Below are positions 25,859 to 35,127 of a stretch of DNA of 64,000 nucleotides, piece by piece (within the stretch, counting starts at the first letter, position 1; every line of letters starts with the position of its first letter). Below the pieces are notes generated by a model that ran no database searches, was not told the origin of the DNA, and saw only the letters and a list, made by a program, of their open reading frames with translations. The stretch spans positions 62,001 to 126,000 of the forward strand of contig JAFXTS010000013.1 of the NCBI GenBank assembly GCA_017535665.1, given 5' to 3'. The DNA is from Bacteroidales bacterium (GTDB lineage Bacteria > Bacteroidota > Bacteroidia > Bacteroidales > WCHB1-69). The position numbers and the translations under genes were made by a program.

Positions 25859-27589
25859 ATGAAAAAAATTTTATCCCTTGCAGTTCTGGCTTTCCTGTCA
25901 GTTTTCACAGTGATGGCGCAGGGCGAGCAGTTCGTCTCCACGGAGGTTTCCAACAAGAATGTAGTTCTCGAGGAGTACACCGGTATCAACTGCGGCTACT
26001 GTCCTGATGGTCATCGTATCGCCAATGAAATTGCCGCCGCACATCCTGGCCGCGTGTTCGTCATCAATGTACATGCCGGTTCTTACGCAGCCAACACCTA
26101 CACCACTCAGTGGGGCAACGCTTTAGCCAGCCAGACCGGACTGACCGGTTATCCTGCTGGAACCGTCAACCGCCACGTTTACCCGGATCTCCTTAGCCCC
26201 GGTGAGACAGGCACCCATACTGTCACCGACCTCAGCCGTGGACATTGGAATACCGCAGCTGGACGCGTTATGGCAGAAAGTTCTCCTGTCAACATCGCTG
26301 CTCGCGGCACCTTGGACTGGAGCACCCGCGAGCTCAACATTACGGTTCAGCTGTATTACACGGCCAACGAAGCCAACAGCACCAACAAACTGAATGTGGC
26401 CATTCTTCAGGACAATGTGATTGGCAGCCAGAGCGGTGCCAGCTACAACCCGTCACAGCAGGTGGGCAGCCAATACCGCCACATGCACATGCTCCGTCAC
26501 CTGCTCACTGGACAGTGGGGTGAAGACATCACCACTACCACCCAGGGCTCGTTTGTGGAGAAGACCTACACCTACACCATTCCCGCCAGCCTCGGTTCAC
26601 CGAATGCCATCGCTGCCAAATTGGAAGACCTTCACTTTGTAGCTTTCGTGGCACAGGGCCAGCAGGAGATTCTCACCGGTTGCGAAGTGGAGATCGAAAA
26701 CATCAACATGCCCACTCTCAACCCGCGCGTTGATGGCCTTACCAACGTTGAAGTTCAGGATTGCAGCACTGATGCCAGAGTGAAAGTTAATGTCACCAAC
26801 GTCGGTTCTGATGCGATCACCGCCCTCACCTTCCAATACAGCGTGGCCAACGGCACCCCGATGACCTTCGACTGGACGGGCAACATCGCCTCCATGGACA
26901 ACACCTCCATTGAGCTTCCCACCCTCACGGTTGCCACCAACACCAACCAAGTTGTCAAAGCTAAGATTGTGAACGCCAACGGCCAGGCATTTGAAAGCAC
27001 CGAGGCATCCCTTACCATCAAGAAAAGCGTAGTAAGCGGCGATGGTCCGATGGTGCTCAAGATCAAGACCGACACCTATGCCAGCGAGACCTCTTACAAA
27101 CTTTATGGTCCGAACAACAATGTCATTCAGCAGTCATCCAGCTTCACCAACAGCACCATTCACACTTTCGACCTCAACTTCCCCAGCCCGGGTTGCTATC
27201 GTCTGCAAGTGAAAGACAGCTATGGTGACGGTATCAGCGGTGGTTTTGTCAGAATCTTCGCTGCCGATGGCACCACCCAGCTTTTCAATGCTACCGGTAC
27301 CAGCTTCTCTTCCGAGCTGAATGTGATGATTTCTGTTGAGACCGTTGACATCGATGATGAGACCTTCCAAGACATGATCATCTTCCCGAACCCGGCCACC
27401 AACTTCGTCAACATCCAAGGCACTGCCAACATCCAGCAGGTTGAGCTCTTCAACCTCGAAGGACAGCGTGTGGCAGCTGAATATGGCGATGTTAGAACCC
27501 TCTCACTCGAAGGTTTGGCCAGCGGCATGTACATCATGAAGGTGACCTCCGACAAGGGCACCACCACCTACAAGGTGAGCAAAAGATAA
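25859..27589 (+). CDS. Omp28-like T9SS cargo protein with C-terminal sorting domain
   Basis: A 576-residue exported protein with a signal peptide (ends TVMAQ). The N-terminal part resembles the Omp28 family, with a thioredoxin-like start VVLEEYTGINCGYCPDG (CxxC) and a cis-Pro region TGYPAGTVNR. Middle domains are immunoglobulin-like. The last 75 residues form a type A T9SS sorting domain: FPNPATNFVNI, VELFNLEGQRV, LASGMYIMKV and a basic end KVSKR. It would be exported by the PorKLMN system and attached to the surface. A strong terminator follows. Confidence 0.9.
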   Translation: MKKILSLAVLAFLSVFTVMAQGEQFVSTEVSNKNVVLEEYTGINCGYCPDGHRIANEIAAAHPGRVFVINVHAGSYAANTYTTQWGNALASQTGLTGYPAGTVNRHVYPDLLSPGETGTHTVTDLSRGHWNTAAGRVMAESSPVNIAARGTLDWSTRELNITVQLYYTANEANSTNKLNVAILQDNVIGSQSGASYNPSQQVGSQYRHMHMLRHLLTGQWGEDITTTTQGSFVEKTYTYTIPASLGSPNAIAAKLEDLHFVAFVAQGQQEILTGCEVEIENINMPTLNPRVDGLTNVEVQDCSTDARVKVNVTNVGSDAITALTFQYSVANGTPMTFDWTGNIASMDNTSIELPTLTVATNTNQVVKAKIVNANGQAFESTEASLTIKKSVVSGDGPMVLKIKTDTYASETSYKLYGPNNNVIQQSSSFTNSTIHTFDLNFPSPGCYRLQVKDSYGDGISGGFVRIFAADGTTQLFNATGTSFSSELNVMISVETVDIDDETFQDMIIFPNPATNFVNIQGTANIQQVELFNLEGQRVAAEYGDVRTLSLEGLASGMYIMKVTSDKGTTTYKVSKR

Positions 27590-27610
27590 GGGGCGTTAAG
27601 CCACGAATAG

Positions 27611-27650
27611 AAAGAGCGGATAAAGCCGAGGCTTTATCCGCTCTTTTTTA
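27611..27650 (+). terminator. intrinsic terminator after the Omp28-like gene
   Basis: AAAGAGCGGATAAAGC pairs with GCTTTATCCGCTCTTT (27631-27646) in a perfect stem of about 16 bp, then T residues. Confidence 0.92.
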
Positions 27651-28108
27651 TTCTGTTCATTTTCTTTTCGATTGCAAAAAGAAAACGAACCAAAAGAAAT
27701 GCGCTTTGCCGCTGTGCAAATTCCGGCTAAAATCGGGTGAAGCTCGCTAAACGGCGAAAAACTTGATGAGCTTCATTTCATTGCGCTCATCTTCGGACAA
27801 TTCGCCGTTCTTCACGCTCGCTCCCCCCGATTTCTTCACGCCTCCATTTGCAAGGCGGCGGTGAGATGAGGCCGCACCGCATTCACCCGCGTTCCAAAGG
27901 AACGCACTCTCAGTAACCCCACACCAACGAACGCAGTGAGTGCAGTGTGGGGAGGGGGAACGCCGCACAGCAAACCGCGGCACATAGACAGAACGATAGA
28001 ACCTGTCGGTGGGTATGCCGCGGAAGAACGGGGAGGTGCTTCCCTCCCAAGGCCGTAATCTAGAAGATATAGAAATGGGATAGAGACGCGCCATGGCACG
28101 TCTCTACA
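27651..28108. repeat. gene-free repeat-rich intergenic region with GTAGAGACG-family palindrome
   Basis: About 460 bases without a credible ORF in either direction. It contains short inverted segments (for example CCCCACAC...GTGTGGGG around 27918-27953) and many in-frame stops. It ends with the palindrome TAGAGACGCGCC...CGTCTCTAC at 28081-28107, which matches the copy at 48041-48068 almost exactly. I cannot identify a parent gene; it may be decayed repeat material. Confidence 0.55.
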
Positions 28109-28597
28109 TTAATATTTCAGGATCTCCTCGGAGAAAAATTCCAGCTTCACGCCGGCTTTGCGGAACATCTCCTCCGATTCGGCGCCGGCATGGTACTTTT
28201 TCTCGCACACCACACGGGTGATGCCGCAGTTGATGATGAGCATGGCGCAGACACGGCAGGGGGTCATACGGCAATATAGTGTACTATTGTTCAGTGAGAT
28301 ACCCAATTTTGCCGCCTGACAGATAGCATTCTGTTCGGCATGGACGGTGCGAACGCAGTGCTCGGTGACGGTGCCGTCCTCGTGGACGGTCTTTTTCAGC
28401 TGGTGGCCCACCTCGTCGCAATGGGGCAGTCCTTTCGGAGAGCCCACGTAGCCGGTAACCAGAATCTGGCGGTCGCGCACGATGACACAGCCGCTACGGC
28501 CGCGGTCGCAGGTGGCGCGGGAACTCACCGCATTTGCAATTTCCATGAAATATTCGTCCCAAGTAGGACGTACGTATGGTTTCTTTTCTTCAGCCAT
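28109..28597 (-). CDS. dCMP/cytidine deaminase family protein
   Basis: A 162-residue zinc deaminase of the deoxycytidylate deaminase (ComEB) type, which makes dUMP from dCMP for thymidylate synthesis. Zinc motifs are HAEQNAICQAA (His and catalytic Glu) and TPCRVCAMLI (two Cys). RATCDRGRSGCVIVRD and GYVGSPKGLPHCDE are typical of the family. The ATG at 28597 begins MAEEKKPYVRP; the longer frame adds an implausible leader. It lies 19 bases downstream of the repeat protein gene on the same strand. Confidence 0.9.
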   Translation of the reverse strand: MAEEKKPYVRPTWDEYFMEIANAVSSRATCDRGRSGCVIVRDRQILVTGYVGSPKGLPHCDEVGHQLKKTVHEDGTVTEHCVRTVHAEQNAICQAAKLGISLNNSTLYCRMTPCRVCAMLIINCGITRVVCEKKYHAGAESEEMFRKAGVKLEFFSEEILKY

Positions 28598-28616
28598 CTT
28601 ATTAAAAATCAATTTA

Positions 28617-29048
28617 TTAAATAATACATATAATGACCCATTTTTCAGGGATTCCATCAAAATAATAGAGTTTTTCGCCCCATTGATCTCTCAGACGGAG
28701 CGTATTTCCATCCAAATAATACAACTTATCACCCCACTGGTCTTTCAAACGGATGGTATTGCCATCGAAATAATAAAGTTTTTCGCCCCACTGGTCTTTG
28801 AGGCGCACAGTGTTGCCATCGAAATAGTAGAGTTTGTCGCCCCATTGGTCCTTGATGCGCACGGTTTTCCCATCGAAATAGTAAACTTTGTCGCCCCACT
28901 GGTCCTTAATACGAATGGTATTATTGTTATCGACGTAATAAAGTTTGCTTCCCCACTGGTCTTTGAGGCGGACGGTGGTTTGGGCAGAAATGAACGACAC
29001 TGACAGGAGCATCAGGGTGAAAAGGGCGAAAATTTTGGAAAGTTTCAT
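28617..29048 (-). CDS. secreted protein of six 18-residue repeats (TVRLKDQWGDKLYYFDGN)
   Basis: A 143-residue exported protein with a signal peptide (MKLSKIFALF... to SFISAQ). Almost all of the mature part is six tandem 18-residue repeats whose core is RxKDQWGxKLYYxDG; variation is mostly Leu/Ile/Val swaps and D/E/S before K. At DNA level they are 54-bp repeats with scattered third-base changes, so the repeats are under protein-level selection rather than newly copied. A short tail (IPEKWVIICII) ends it. The repeat is beta-rich with regular Trp, Tyr and Asp-Gly turns and could form a beta-solenoid or a closed propeller-like ring. I do not recognise a function. The ATG at 29048 is chosen for its signal peptide. 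Confidence 0.8.
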   Translation of the reverse strand: MKLSKIFALFTLMLLSVSFISAQTTVRLKDQWGSKLYYVDNNNTIRIKDQWGDKVYYFDGKTVRIKDQWGDKLYYFDGNTVRLKDQWGEKLYYFDGNTIRLKDQWGDKLYYLDGNTLRLRDQWGEKLYYFDGIPEKWVIICII

Positions 29049-29118
29049 GGGAAAAATTGCAAAAAACAAAAATGAGATTCGATAGCGGATATAGGGTTTA
29101 AATGGGGTTAGATTTTAC

Positions 29119-29143
29119 AAAAAAAGCAGACTTTAGAGTCTGC
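29119..29143 (-). terminator. intrinsic terminator after rpsU
   Basis: On the minus strand GCAGACT and AGTCTGC pair around CTAA and are followed by seven T residues. Confidence 0.85.
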
Positions 29144-29169
29144 CATTTTGCTAAAACGCGACGAGAAAA

Positions 29170-29364
29170 CTACTCTTGCTGAGCATTGAGCATCTGCTGA
29201 ACGTAGATGGCTTTCAGGCGCTGTTCCCGGCGTACCACACTGGGTTTGGTAAATTTCTGGCGGTTGCGTAATTCTTTCAAAACGCCAGTTTTCTCAAACT
29301 TTCTTTTCAATTTCTTCAAAGCTTTGTCAATGTTTTCGCCTTCTTTTACGGGAACGATGATCAT
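29170..29364 (-). CDS. rpsU: 30S ribosomal protein S21
   Basis: A 64-residue basic protein matching bS21: start MIIVPVKEGENIDKALKKLK, then RKFEKTGVLKELRNRQ and a basic C-terminal helix. It sits on the small subunit platform near the anti-Shine-Dalgarno region. It is a single gene with its own promoter and terminator. Confidence 0.95.
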   Translation of the reverse strand: MIIVPVKEGENIDKALKKLKRKFEKTGVLKELRNRQKFTKPSVVRREQRLKAIYVQQMLNAQQE

Positions 29365-29413
29365 AAGAAATACCTCTTTCTTTTAAATGGTTAAACTTTA
29401 ATTTTTTAGCGTG

Positions 29414-29421
29414 CAAAAATA
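29414..29421 (-). promoter_or_regulatory. -7 promoter box of rpsU
   Basis: Reads TATTTTTG on the minus strand, about 50 bases before the rpsU ATG. Confidence 0.65.
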
Positions 29422-29555
29422 CAAAAATTTTTGATGTGCCAGCAATGGCGAGAAAAGTTTTTTTTCACCAAATAAATAATGCCGATGCTATAGCACTAAA
29501 ATCGTACCTGTGCGGATAAAACAACAAAAGCATCTCCCATTTTCATAAAAAACAT

Positions 29556-29563
29556 TATTTTTG
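29556..29563 (+). promoter_or_regulatory. -7 promoter box of the MORN-repeat gene
   Basis: TATTTTTG, 27 bases before the ATG at 29590. Confidence 0.65.
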
Positions 29564-29589
29564 CAAAATAAAATTCTAAACTGGAAACC

Positions 29590-30909
29590 ATGAGAGCGAT
29601 TACCACCTTTCTGTCTGTAATTCTGCTACTTAGCATAGCGAATGCTCAAGATACCATCAAGACTTATTGGAACAACCAACAACTGAAATCTATCGGACTG
29701 GCCAACGACACTATCGAAGAGGGCGTCTGGCGCTACTACCATCCTGACGGAAGGTTGATGATGGAGGGGAAATATTTGCACGGCAAAAAAGTCGGTCTGT
29801 GGAAGGCCTGGTACGAGAGTGGTCAGCTTTCACAGGAGTATTACGCCGACAATGGTTCTTTCAAAAGCTGGTACGCCAGCGGAAAGTTAGAGTCGGAGGG
29901 AGCCATGAAAAACAGTCTGAAAGATGGCAACTGGACTTTTTATTATCCTGACGGACAGGTATATAGAAAATGCTCTTATCAGCAAGACAATCTGAACGGT
30001 CCGTTGACCGACTACTACGATGGCGGAAACAAATCGTTTGAAGGCACATACGTGGACGGGAAATTGAACGGAGCCGCAAAAGGATGGCACACCAACGGCG
30101 AGGTGGAGATGGAAGGAAATTTTGAGGATGATTTGCAAGAGGGCACGTGGAAATTCTATTATGCCAACGGCCAGTTAGGCAGTACCGGCGAATTCCGCGG
30201 AGGTTTGCAGCACGGCACTTGGACCTATTATTATGAAGAGGGCGGAATGCTTTGGAAAAAGGGCGATTTCCGCAACGGGATGCGCAACGGGAAATGGGAG
30301 GCTTGGTACGAAAACGGGGCCAAACAACGCAGCGGTAACTTCTCTTTCAACAAGGAGGACGGTCATTGGATTCAGTGGTACGAGACGGGCGTGGTGAAAG
30401 ACGAAGGCGATTTCAAGGCCGGACAGATGTGCGGGCTGTGGAAAGGCTACTATCCCGACGGCACCCAAAAATACGAGAGCGGCTACAACGACAATGTGCG
30501 CGACGGCGTATATAAATATTGGAATGAAAACGGCAAGAAACGCTCAGCCGGCTACTACAGCAAGGGCGAAAAGCACGGTAGCTGGGTGGAATATGCCGAC
30601 AACGGACAGAAGACCGAGGAGGGCAAGTTTGTGAACGGCGAGAAAAACGGAATGTGGATTTTCTATAATGAAAGAGAGGTGAAGATTCGCGAACAAAACT
30701 TCACCAACGGAGCCGCCAATGGCAAGTTTGTCGAATACTACCCGAACGGCAAGAAACAGATGGAAGGTTGTTACGACAACCGCGTGCGCGAGGGCAAGTG
30801 GACCTACTGGGATGCCAAAGGCAAAGTAATGTACAGCGTTCAGTTTGAACACGGCAATAAAGTCAAAGTGTACAAGGAGTTAAGCGGAGAATACGCTAAG
30901 CCGTTCTAA
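29590..30909 (+). CDS. secreted MORN-type repeat protein
   Basis: A 439-residue exported protein with a signal peptide (ends SIANAQ). The mature part is about 16-17 MORN-variant (MORN_2/YwqK-like) repeats of about 23 residues with the core G.W..YY..G......G....G. Such repeats build a long beta-hairpin sheet. In Bacteroidota they are common in exported proteins of unknown role; YwqK is named as an antitoxin component in Bacillus but no toxin gene is beside this one. Single gene. Confidence 0.85.
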   Translation: MRAITTFLSVILLLSIANAQDTIKTYWNNQQLKSIGLANDTIEEGVWRYYHPDGRLMMEGKYLHGKKVGLWKAWYESGQLSQEYYADNGSFKSWYASGKLESEGAMKNSLKDGNWTFYYPDGQVYRKCSYQQDNLNGPLTDYYDGGNKSFEGTYVDGKLNGAAKGWHTNGEVEMEGNFEDDLQEGTWKFYYANGQLGSTGEFRGGLQHGTWTYYYEEGGMLWKKGDFRNGMRNGKWEAWYENGAKQRSGNFSFNKEDGHWIQWYETGVVKDEGDFKAGQMCGLWKGYYPDGTQKYESGYNDNVRDGVYKYWNENGKKRSAGYYSKGEKHGSWVEYADNGQKTEEGKFVNGEKNGMWIFYNEREVKIREQNFTNGAANGKFVEYYPNGKKQMEGCYDNRVREGKWTYWDAKGKVMYSVQFEHGNKVKVYKELSGEYAKPF

Positions 30910-30924
30910 TTACTTGACAATGGT

Positions 30925-31581
30925 TTAGTTATACAAAGCCATCCGAAAATAAGGATTCATCAGTTTTTCGTCACGCAACGTGGTGGACGGACCGTGTCCG
31001 GGGTAGATAACCGTATCGTCGGGCAATGGCATCACCTTCTTGCGAATGCTCTCCAACAGCACCTCCTGATCGCCAGTGGGCAGGTCGCTGCGGCCGACGC
31101 TGCCTTGGAACACCAAATCGCCGACAAACAGCTGGCGTTCAGCTTCATGGTACAGTATGACACTACCGGCGCAGTGGCCTGGAGTTTCCATGACCTGCAG
31201 CTCCTGCTGTCCGAAAACGATACGGTCGCCCTCCTTGATAAACTGGTCAGGCTGAGGGAAATCCTCCTTTGTGCAGTCCATGTTGAAGGCCACCCCGTAG
31301 GCAACATTGTGATTATAGACAGGCAGTCCCGCCTCGTGCATCAGCAGCGGCACAGCGAACGTGCGCACCGCCCAACCGCAACCTAACGTGTGGTCGATAT
31401 GCGGATGCGTCACAATGAGGTACTTGACGATGAGCTGGCGGTCGTTCACAAACTTCACCAGCAGGTGTTTTTCCTCCTCCGTTGTCATGCCCGGATCGAT
31501 AATGACCGCATCACCTGTCTCATCAAACAATAGCATCGTGTTGACTTGCAAAAAGTTGCTTGGAAATATTTGGATGTCCAT
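30925..31581 (-). CDS. MBL-fold metallo-hydrolase (glyoxalase II-like)
   Basis: A 218-residue cytoplasmic metallo-beta-lactamase-fold hydrolase. Metal ligands are THPHIDHTLG, TPGHCAGS, VGDLVF and YPGHGPST. The compact size and motifs resemble hydroxyacylglutathione-hydrolase-like YcbL proteins; the true substrate is unknown. It begins 31 bases after the C69 peptidase gene and is probably in the same transcript. Confidence 0.9.
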   Translation of the reverse strand: MDIQIFPSNFLQVNTMLLFDETGDAVIIDPGMTTEEEKHLLVKFVNDRQLIVKYLIVTHPHIDHTLGCGWAVRTFAVPLLMHEAGLPVYNHNVAYGVAFNMDCTKEDFPQPDQFIKEGDRIVFGQQELQVMETPGHCAGSVILYHEAERQLFVGDLVFQGSVGRSDLPTGDQEVLLESIRKKVMPLPDDTVIYPGHGPSTTLRDEKLMNPYFRMALYN

Positions 31582-31612
31582 AATCGTGATTCTTTATGAA
31601 AATTAGCGAATA

Positions 31613-33223
31613 TTAGAATCCAGTCCAGAACATCATCCAGAATCTGTTCTCCATATCTTTCCAATCCGCGGAAGTTCTGTTATAGAAGTCAGCTGTGATG
31701 CCGTTGAGTTTGGCAGCCAGTTTTTTTGCATTATACTTGCTTCCTTCACCTTTTATAAAAGTCTGCAAATCTGCATCTTGCTGCATCATTTCTTTTTCAA
31801 AATTCAACACCGAAGTCATCATCATATTTTTGGTGGAGCCCCAGCGCACCTGTGCGAGTTTGTTGGCCTTGCGGTATTGCCAGAGGGCGGAATTGTCGTC
31901 CACGCCATGGTGTCCGCAGTGGGAGAAGGCCTCGGGCAGTTGGTTGCTGCCCGCATAAATCGGGATGCGGGGGCTCTGTCCGGGGTTCTCGAACGCGAAC
32001 CAGCACACACCGCCGACAGCGTCAGGCAGCCACGCACGGCACTGTGCGACAAAGGAATAGGAGCACCACGACATGGCCACACCTCTATGAAATTCCACCG
32101 TTCCAGGCTTCAAGGCATTGTAGAGGTTACGCTCGGCACCGCTCATCCACGGATTGCCAACGGTAGAGAGGATGGTGTCGTTATAGGTCTCGCCATCCTT
32201 GTTTTTCTTCTCCTTCACGATGGTGAGATTCTGAATCTGATCGAGTTCGGGGCAGCCTTCGTAAGTAGCGCGGAAGAGTTCCATCACCTTCTCGGGCGAC
32301 ACTTTCTGCTCGGGTTTGATGGAGAACGGCAGGTCTTCGTCATCCAGCTGGAAGTTTTGCGAGGGGGCGAGCTGGCTGAAGATGTACCACTCGCGTTCGG
32401 TATGGTTCTTGCCGCCGGCGTAGTCGGAGGGGAAGGCGCGCCACCAGATGAACTCGCCGGTGCCGTCCCAGAAGCCGTATTTTTTGGCCACGGCCTCCAC
32501 ATTGTCGGAGCAGAGGAAGTAGTCGGGATTGTTGCGTTGCAGGCGGCCGATGCGGGCCACGTTGCAGCTCACGGCCACCTCGTCGTCGGGCACGCGCTGG
32601 GCCACCCAGATGCCGCCGATCTTGTCGGGACCTTCGCCCATAATTTCCATCTGCCATACCTCTTTTTTGTCGGCAATGGTGATGCACTCGCCACCGTCGC
32701 CATAGCCGTACTGGGCAATCATCGCTCCGATGGTGCGGATGGCGTCACGGGCATTATCGCAACGCTGCAGGGCGATGCGCTCCAGCTCCTCAATCAGAAA
32801 CATACCATCAGCATTCACGAGGGTGTCGGGACCCGAGAAGGTGCTTTCGCCGATGGCCAGCTGCTTCTCATTCAGACAGGGGTAGGCGGTATTGAGGTAA
32901 GCGTAGGTGTGGGCGGCTTCTGGAATCTCGCCGGCCAGTTTCAAGCCCGTTTTGTCGTTGGGGTTAGCGGTGTGCATCGTGCCCTTATACACTGGGTGCA
33001 TCGTACCTGCCTTGTGGTCGGCAGCGGGCTCCCAGCGCAGCCAGGTGCGGTACATACCGTCGCAGGTGTGTGAGGTCATCACCGAGCCGTCGGTGCTGGC
33101 CTTGCAGCCCACCATGATGGAGGTGCAGTTCTCCCCTTTCAGGTTCCATTCCCACTCCTGGGCATTCAAACATAAAATCCAGACAAAAGATAAGCAAAAA
33201 AGAAATAATCTCTTGATATTCAT
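31613..33223 (-). CDS. C69 family dipeptidase, secreted
   Basis: A 536-residue exported Ntn-type dipeptidase (PepD/acyl-coenzyme A:6-APA family C69). The signal peptide ends near residue 21 (CLNAQ). The likely nucleophile is C33 in NCTSIMVGCKASTDGS, so about 11 residues must be removed by autoprocessing to expose it, as known for Ntn hydrolases. SHTCDGMYR and GYGDGGECITIADKKEVWQMEIMG-type segments are family signatures. It hydrolyses dipeptides outside the cytoplasm, consistent with amino-acid feeding. Confidence 0.88.
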   Translation of the reverse strand: MNIKRLFLFCLSFVWILCLNAQEWEWNLKGENCTSIMVGCKASTDGSVMTSHTCDGMYRTWLRWEPAADHKAGTMHPVYKGTMHTANPNDKTGLKLAGEIPEAAHTYAYLNTAYPCLNEKQLAIGESTFSGPDTLVNADGMFLIEELERIALQRCDNARDAIRTIGAMIAQYGYGDGGECITIADKKEVWQMEIMGEGPDKIGGIWVAQRVPDDEVAVSCNVARIGRLQRNNPDYFLCSDNVEAVAKKYGFWDGTGEFIWWRAFPSDYAGGKNHTEREWYIFSQLAPSQNFQLDDEDLPFSIKPEQKVSPEKVMELFRATYEGCPELDQIQNLTIVKEKKNKDGETYNDTILSTVGNPWMSGAERNLYNALKPGTVEFHRGVAMSWCSYSFVAQCRAWLPDAVGGVCWFAFENPGQSPRIPIYAGSNQLPEAFSHCGHHGVDDNSALWQYRKANKLAQVRWGSTKNMMMTSVLNFEKEMMQQDADLQTFIKGEGSKYNAKKLAAKLNGITADFYNRTSADWKDMENRFWMMFWTGF

Positions 33224-33250
33224 TATTTTATAAATTAAAATTCAACTACG

Positions 33251-33258
33251 CAAATTTA
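33251..33258 (-). promoter_or_regulatory. -7 promoter box of the C69 peptidase gene
   Basis: Reads TAAATTTG on the minus strand, 27 bases before the ATG at 33223. Confidence 0.65.
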
Positions 33259-33284
33259 CACAAATATATTTAGTAATAAATCAC

Positions 33285-33292
33285 TATTTTTG
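33285..33292 (+). promoter_or_regulatory. -7 promoter box of udk
   Basis: TATTTTTG, 66 bases before the udk ATG; divergent from the C69 promoter. Confidence 0.65.
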
Positions 33293-33358
33293 CAAATTCA
33301 AATGAAAGTTTGAAAATTATTGCAACAAATTTATTATCAACAAGATTCATAATCAACT

Positions 33359-33973
33359 ATGTTAGTTATCGGTATAGCAGGAGGTTCGGGATCAGGGAAA
33401 ACCTCCGTTGTGAAGAAAATCATCGAATCGCTACCACAGGACAAGGTCAGCGTGTTGTCGCAAGACGCCTACTATCGCGACAATGGGGAGCTGACACAGG
33501 AGCAGCGGGAAGCCATCAACTTCGATCATCCCCGCTCCATCGAATGGCCTCTTTTGGTGCAGCATATCAACGAGTTGAAGGCGGGGCGCAGCATTGAGAT
33601 GCCCACCTACTCGTATGTCACCTGCCGTCGTGGCAAGGAGACGATTCCCGTTTCGCCGGCCAAGGTGCTGATTGTGGAAGGCATCCTCATCTTCACCGAC
33701 CCTGACTTGGCAGACATTCTGGATTTGAAAGTGTTTGTGGACACCAACGCCGACGAGCGACTCATCCGCATCATACAGCGCGACGTGAACGAGCGCGGAC
33801 GCGGCCTCGACAAGTCCATCGTCCATTATCAGAAATATGTCAAACCGATGCACGAATCGTTCATCGAGCCCACGAAACGGCTGGCCGACATCATCATCCC
33901 GGTGGGCGGACAGAACGAGAAAGGCATCGACATTCTGACAAGCAAAATCAGACAGACATTAGGAGAAGAGTAA
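33359..33973 (+). CDS. udk: uridine kinase
   Basis: A 204-residue P-loop kinase that phosphorylates uridine (and cytidine) with ATP or GTP in pyrimidine salvage. The Walker A motif GGSGSGKT is at residues 8-15 (K14). Substrate-site segments SQDAYYRD and NFDHPRSIEW, then VEGILIF (Walker B) and RIIQRDVNERGR (lid) are all present. Normal length. The downstream polysaccharide genes start 86 bases later without an obvious promoter. Confidence 0.93.
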   Translation: MLVIGIAGGSGSGKTSVVKKIIESLPQDKVSVLSQDAYYRDNGELTQEQREAINFDHPRSIEWPLLVQHINELKAGRSIEMPTYSYVTCRRGKETIPVSPAKVLIVEGILIFTDPDLADILDLKVFVDTNADERLIRIIQRDVNERGRGLDKSIVHYQKYVKPMHESFIEPTKRLADIIIPVGGQNEKGIDILTSKIRQTLGEE

Positions 33974-34059
33974 AACAGAACAAAACATCTGGCAGTTTTA
34001 TACAATAAATAGCACAAATTGTCGTTTGACTGCCGAACATCCGAACTACAAATATCATT

Positions 34060-35115
34060 ATGAAAAAAGAGAACAGCGAGTACAGTTCTTTCAGCCTGCT
34101 GCGATTCATTGTCAGCAAATGGAAATTATTAACTATCATTACCGTAGTGGCAGCTGTCGCGGCTTTTGTCTGTGCCTGCTTCATCAAACCTCATTTCAAG
34201 TCCACGGCCATCGTATATGCGCCGCGCACCAACTCGGTCTCCAAGATTTTGTTGGCTGATGAGACCAGCAACGAGCGTATGGACATGAAGGCATACGCTA
34301 TTGAGGCAGAGACTGAGCAGATGCTGGAAATTCTGAATTCCAGAGAGTTGAAAGATAAGCTCATCCGCCGTCACAACCTGATTCAGCATTACGAATTGGA
34401 CACCACCCAAAAATACTGGCAGACCAAACTCTACAAGAACCTTGAGGAGAGTATGGAAATCAAGCGGACCAAGTTTGGCGCCATTTCCATCACCATTGAG
34501 GATAAAGATCCGAAGATGGCCTGCCGCATCGCCAACGATGTGGTAGATCTGCTTGACACCTTCAAGCGGGAGATTGAAAACGAGCGTGCACGTGCCGCTT
34601 ACGCTGTGATGCAGAAGCAGTTGGAAGATGTAACCGCCGAAATCAACCGTGTGGATGACTCCATCCGCGTCATCATGGAGCATGGTGTTTTTGACTTTGA
34701 AAGCCAGTCGGAAAGAATTATGCAACAGTGGGCCATCGCAGTGGCACAGGGCAACACGGCCGCCCAGCAGCGGCTTCAGGCCTTATTGGACACCATGGCC
34801 ATCTGGGGACCGAGAGCCGAAGCCCTTCACGACTTGCAGTTCAGTTTCCGCGAATACCAGTCGTTGGTGAAGCAGAAGATGATGGATGCCAAGGTGGATA
34901 TGGACAACCACATCCCCACCAAATTCATCATCCAGAGAGCCATCGTTCCCGACAAGAAATGCTATCCCAAGAAGTCCATCATCACCATCATAGCTGCCCT
35001 CTCGGCACTGATTGTCACTATCGTGGTTCTGTTGGTGGTGGAGAACATCAAAGGCACGCCGAATTTGCGCCGGAAAGAGGAAGAAAAACCTGCCGAAGAG
35101 AGTTCTGCCGAGTAA
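34060..35115 (+). CDS. Wzz-like polysaccharide chain-length/co-polymerase protein
   Basis: A 351-residue inner-membrane protein with the layout of the Wzz/polysaccharide co-polymerase family: an N-terminal membrane helix (about residues 24-43), a helical periplasmic part of about 260 residues, and a C-terminal helix (about 306-330) preceded by the Pro-rich AIVPDKKCYPKK segment typical before TM2. No tyrosine kinase domain follows. It probably sets glycan chain length together with the ligase/polymerase encoded 12 bases downstream. Confidence 0.85.
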   Translation: MKKENSEYSSFSLLRFIVSKWKLLTIITVVAAVAAFVCACFIKPHFKSTAIVYAPRTNSVSKILLADETSNERMDMKAYAIEAETEQMLEILNSRELKDKLIRRHNLIQHYELDTTQKYWQTKLYKNLEESMEIKRTKFGAISITIEDKDPKMACRIANDVVDLLDTFKREIENERARAAYAVMQKQLEDVTAEINRVDDSIRVIMEHGVFDFESQSERIMQQWAIAVAQGNTAAQQRLQALLDTMAIWGPRAEALHDLQFSFREYQSLVKQKMMDAKVDMDNHIPTKFIIQRAIVPDKKCYPKKSIITIIAALSALIVTIVVLLVVENIKGTPNLRRKEEEKPAEESSAE

Positions 35116-35127
35116 TCACCGTCTTGC

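Noticed and set aside
27747-28099. Minus-strand ORFs in the gene-free region
   Set aside because: No recognisable family, start signal or promoter; the region is made of short inverted repeats.
29590-30909. MORN-repeat protein as an antitoxin
   Set aside because: The name comes from YwqK, but this protein is exported and no toxin gene is next to it.
31778-33073. Plus-strand ORF of 431 codons
   Set aside because: Antisense shadow of the C69 dipeptidase, which has a signal peptide, promoter and family motifs.
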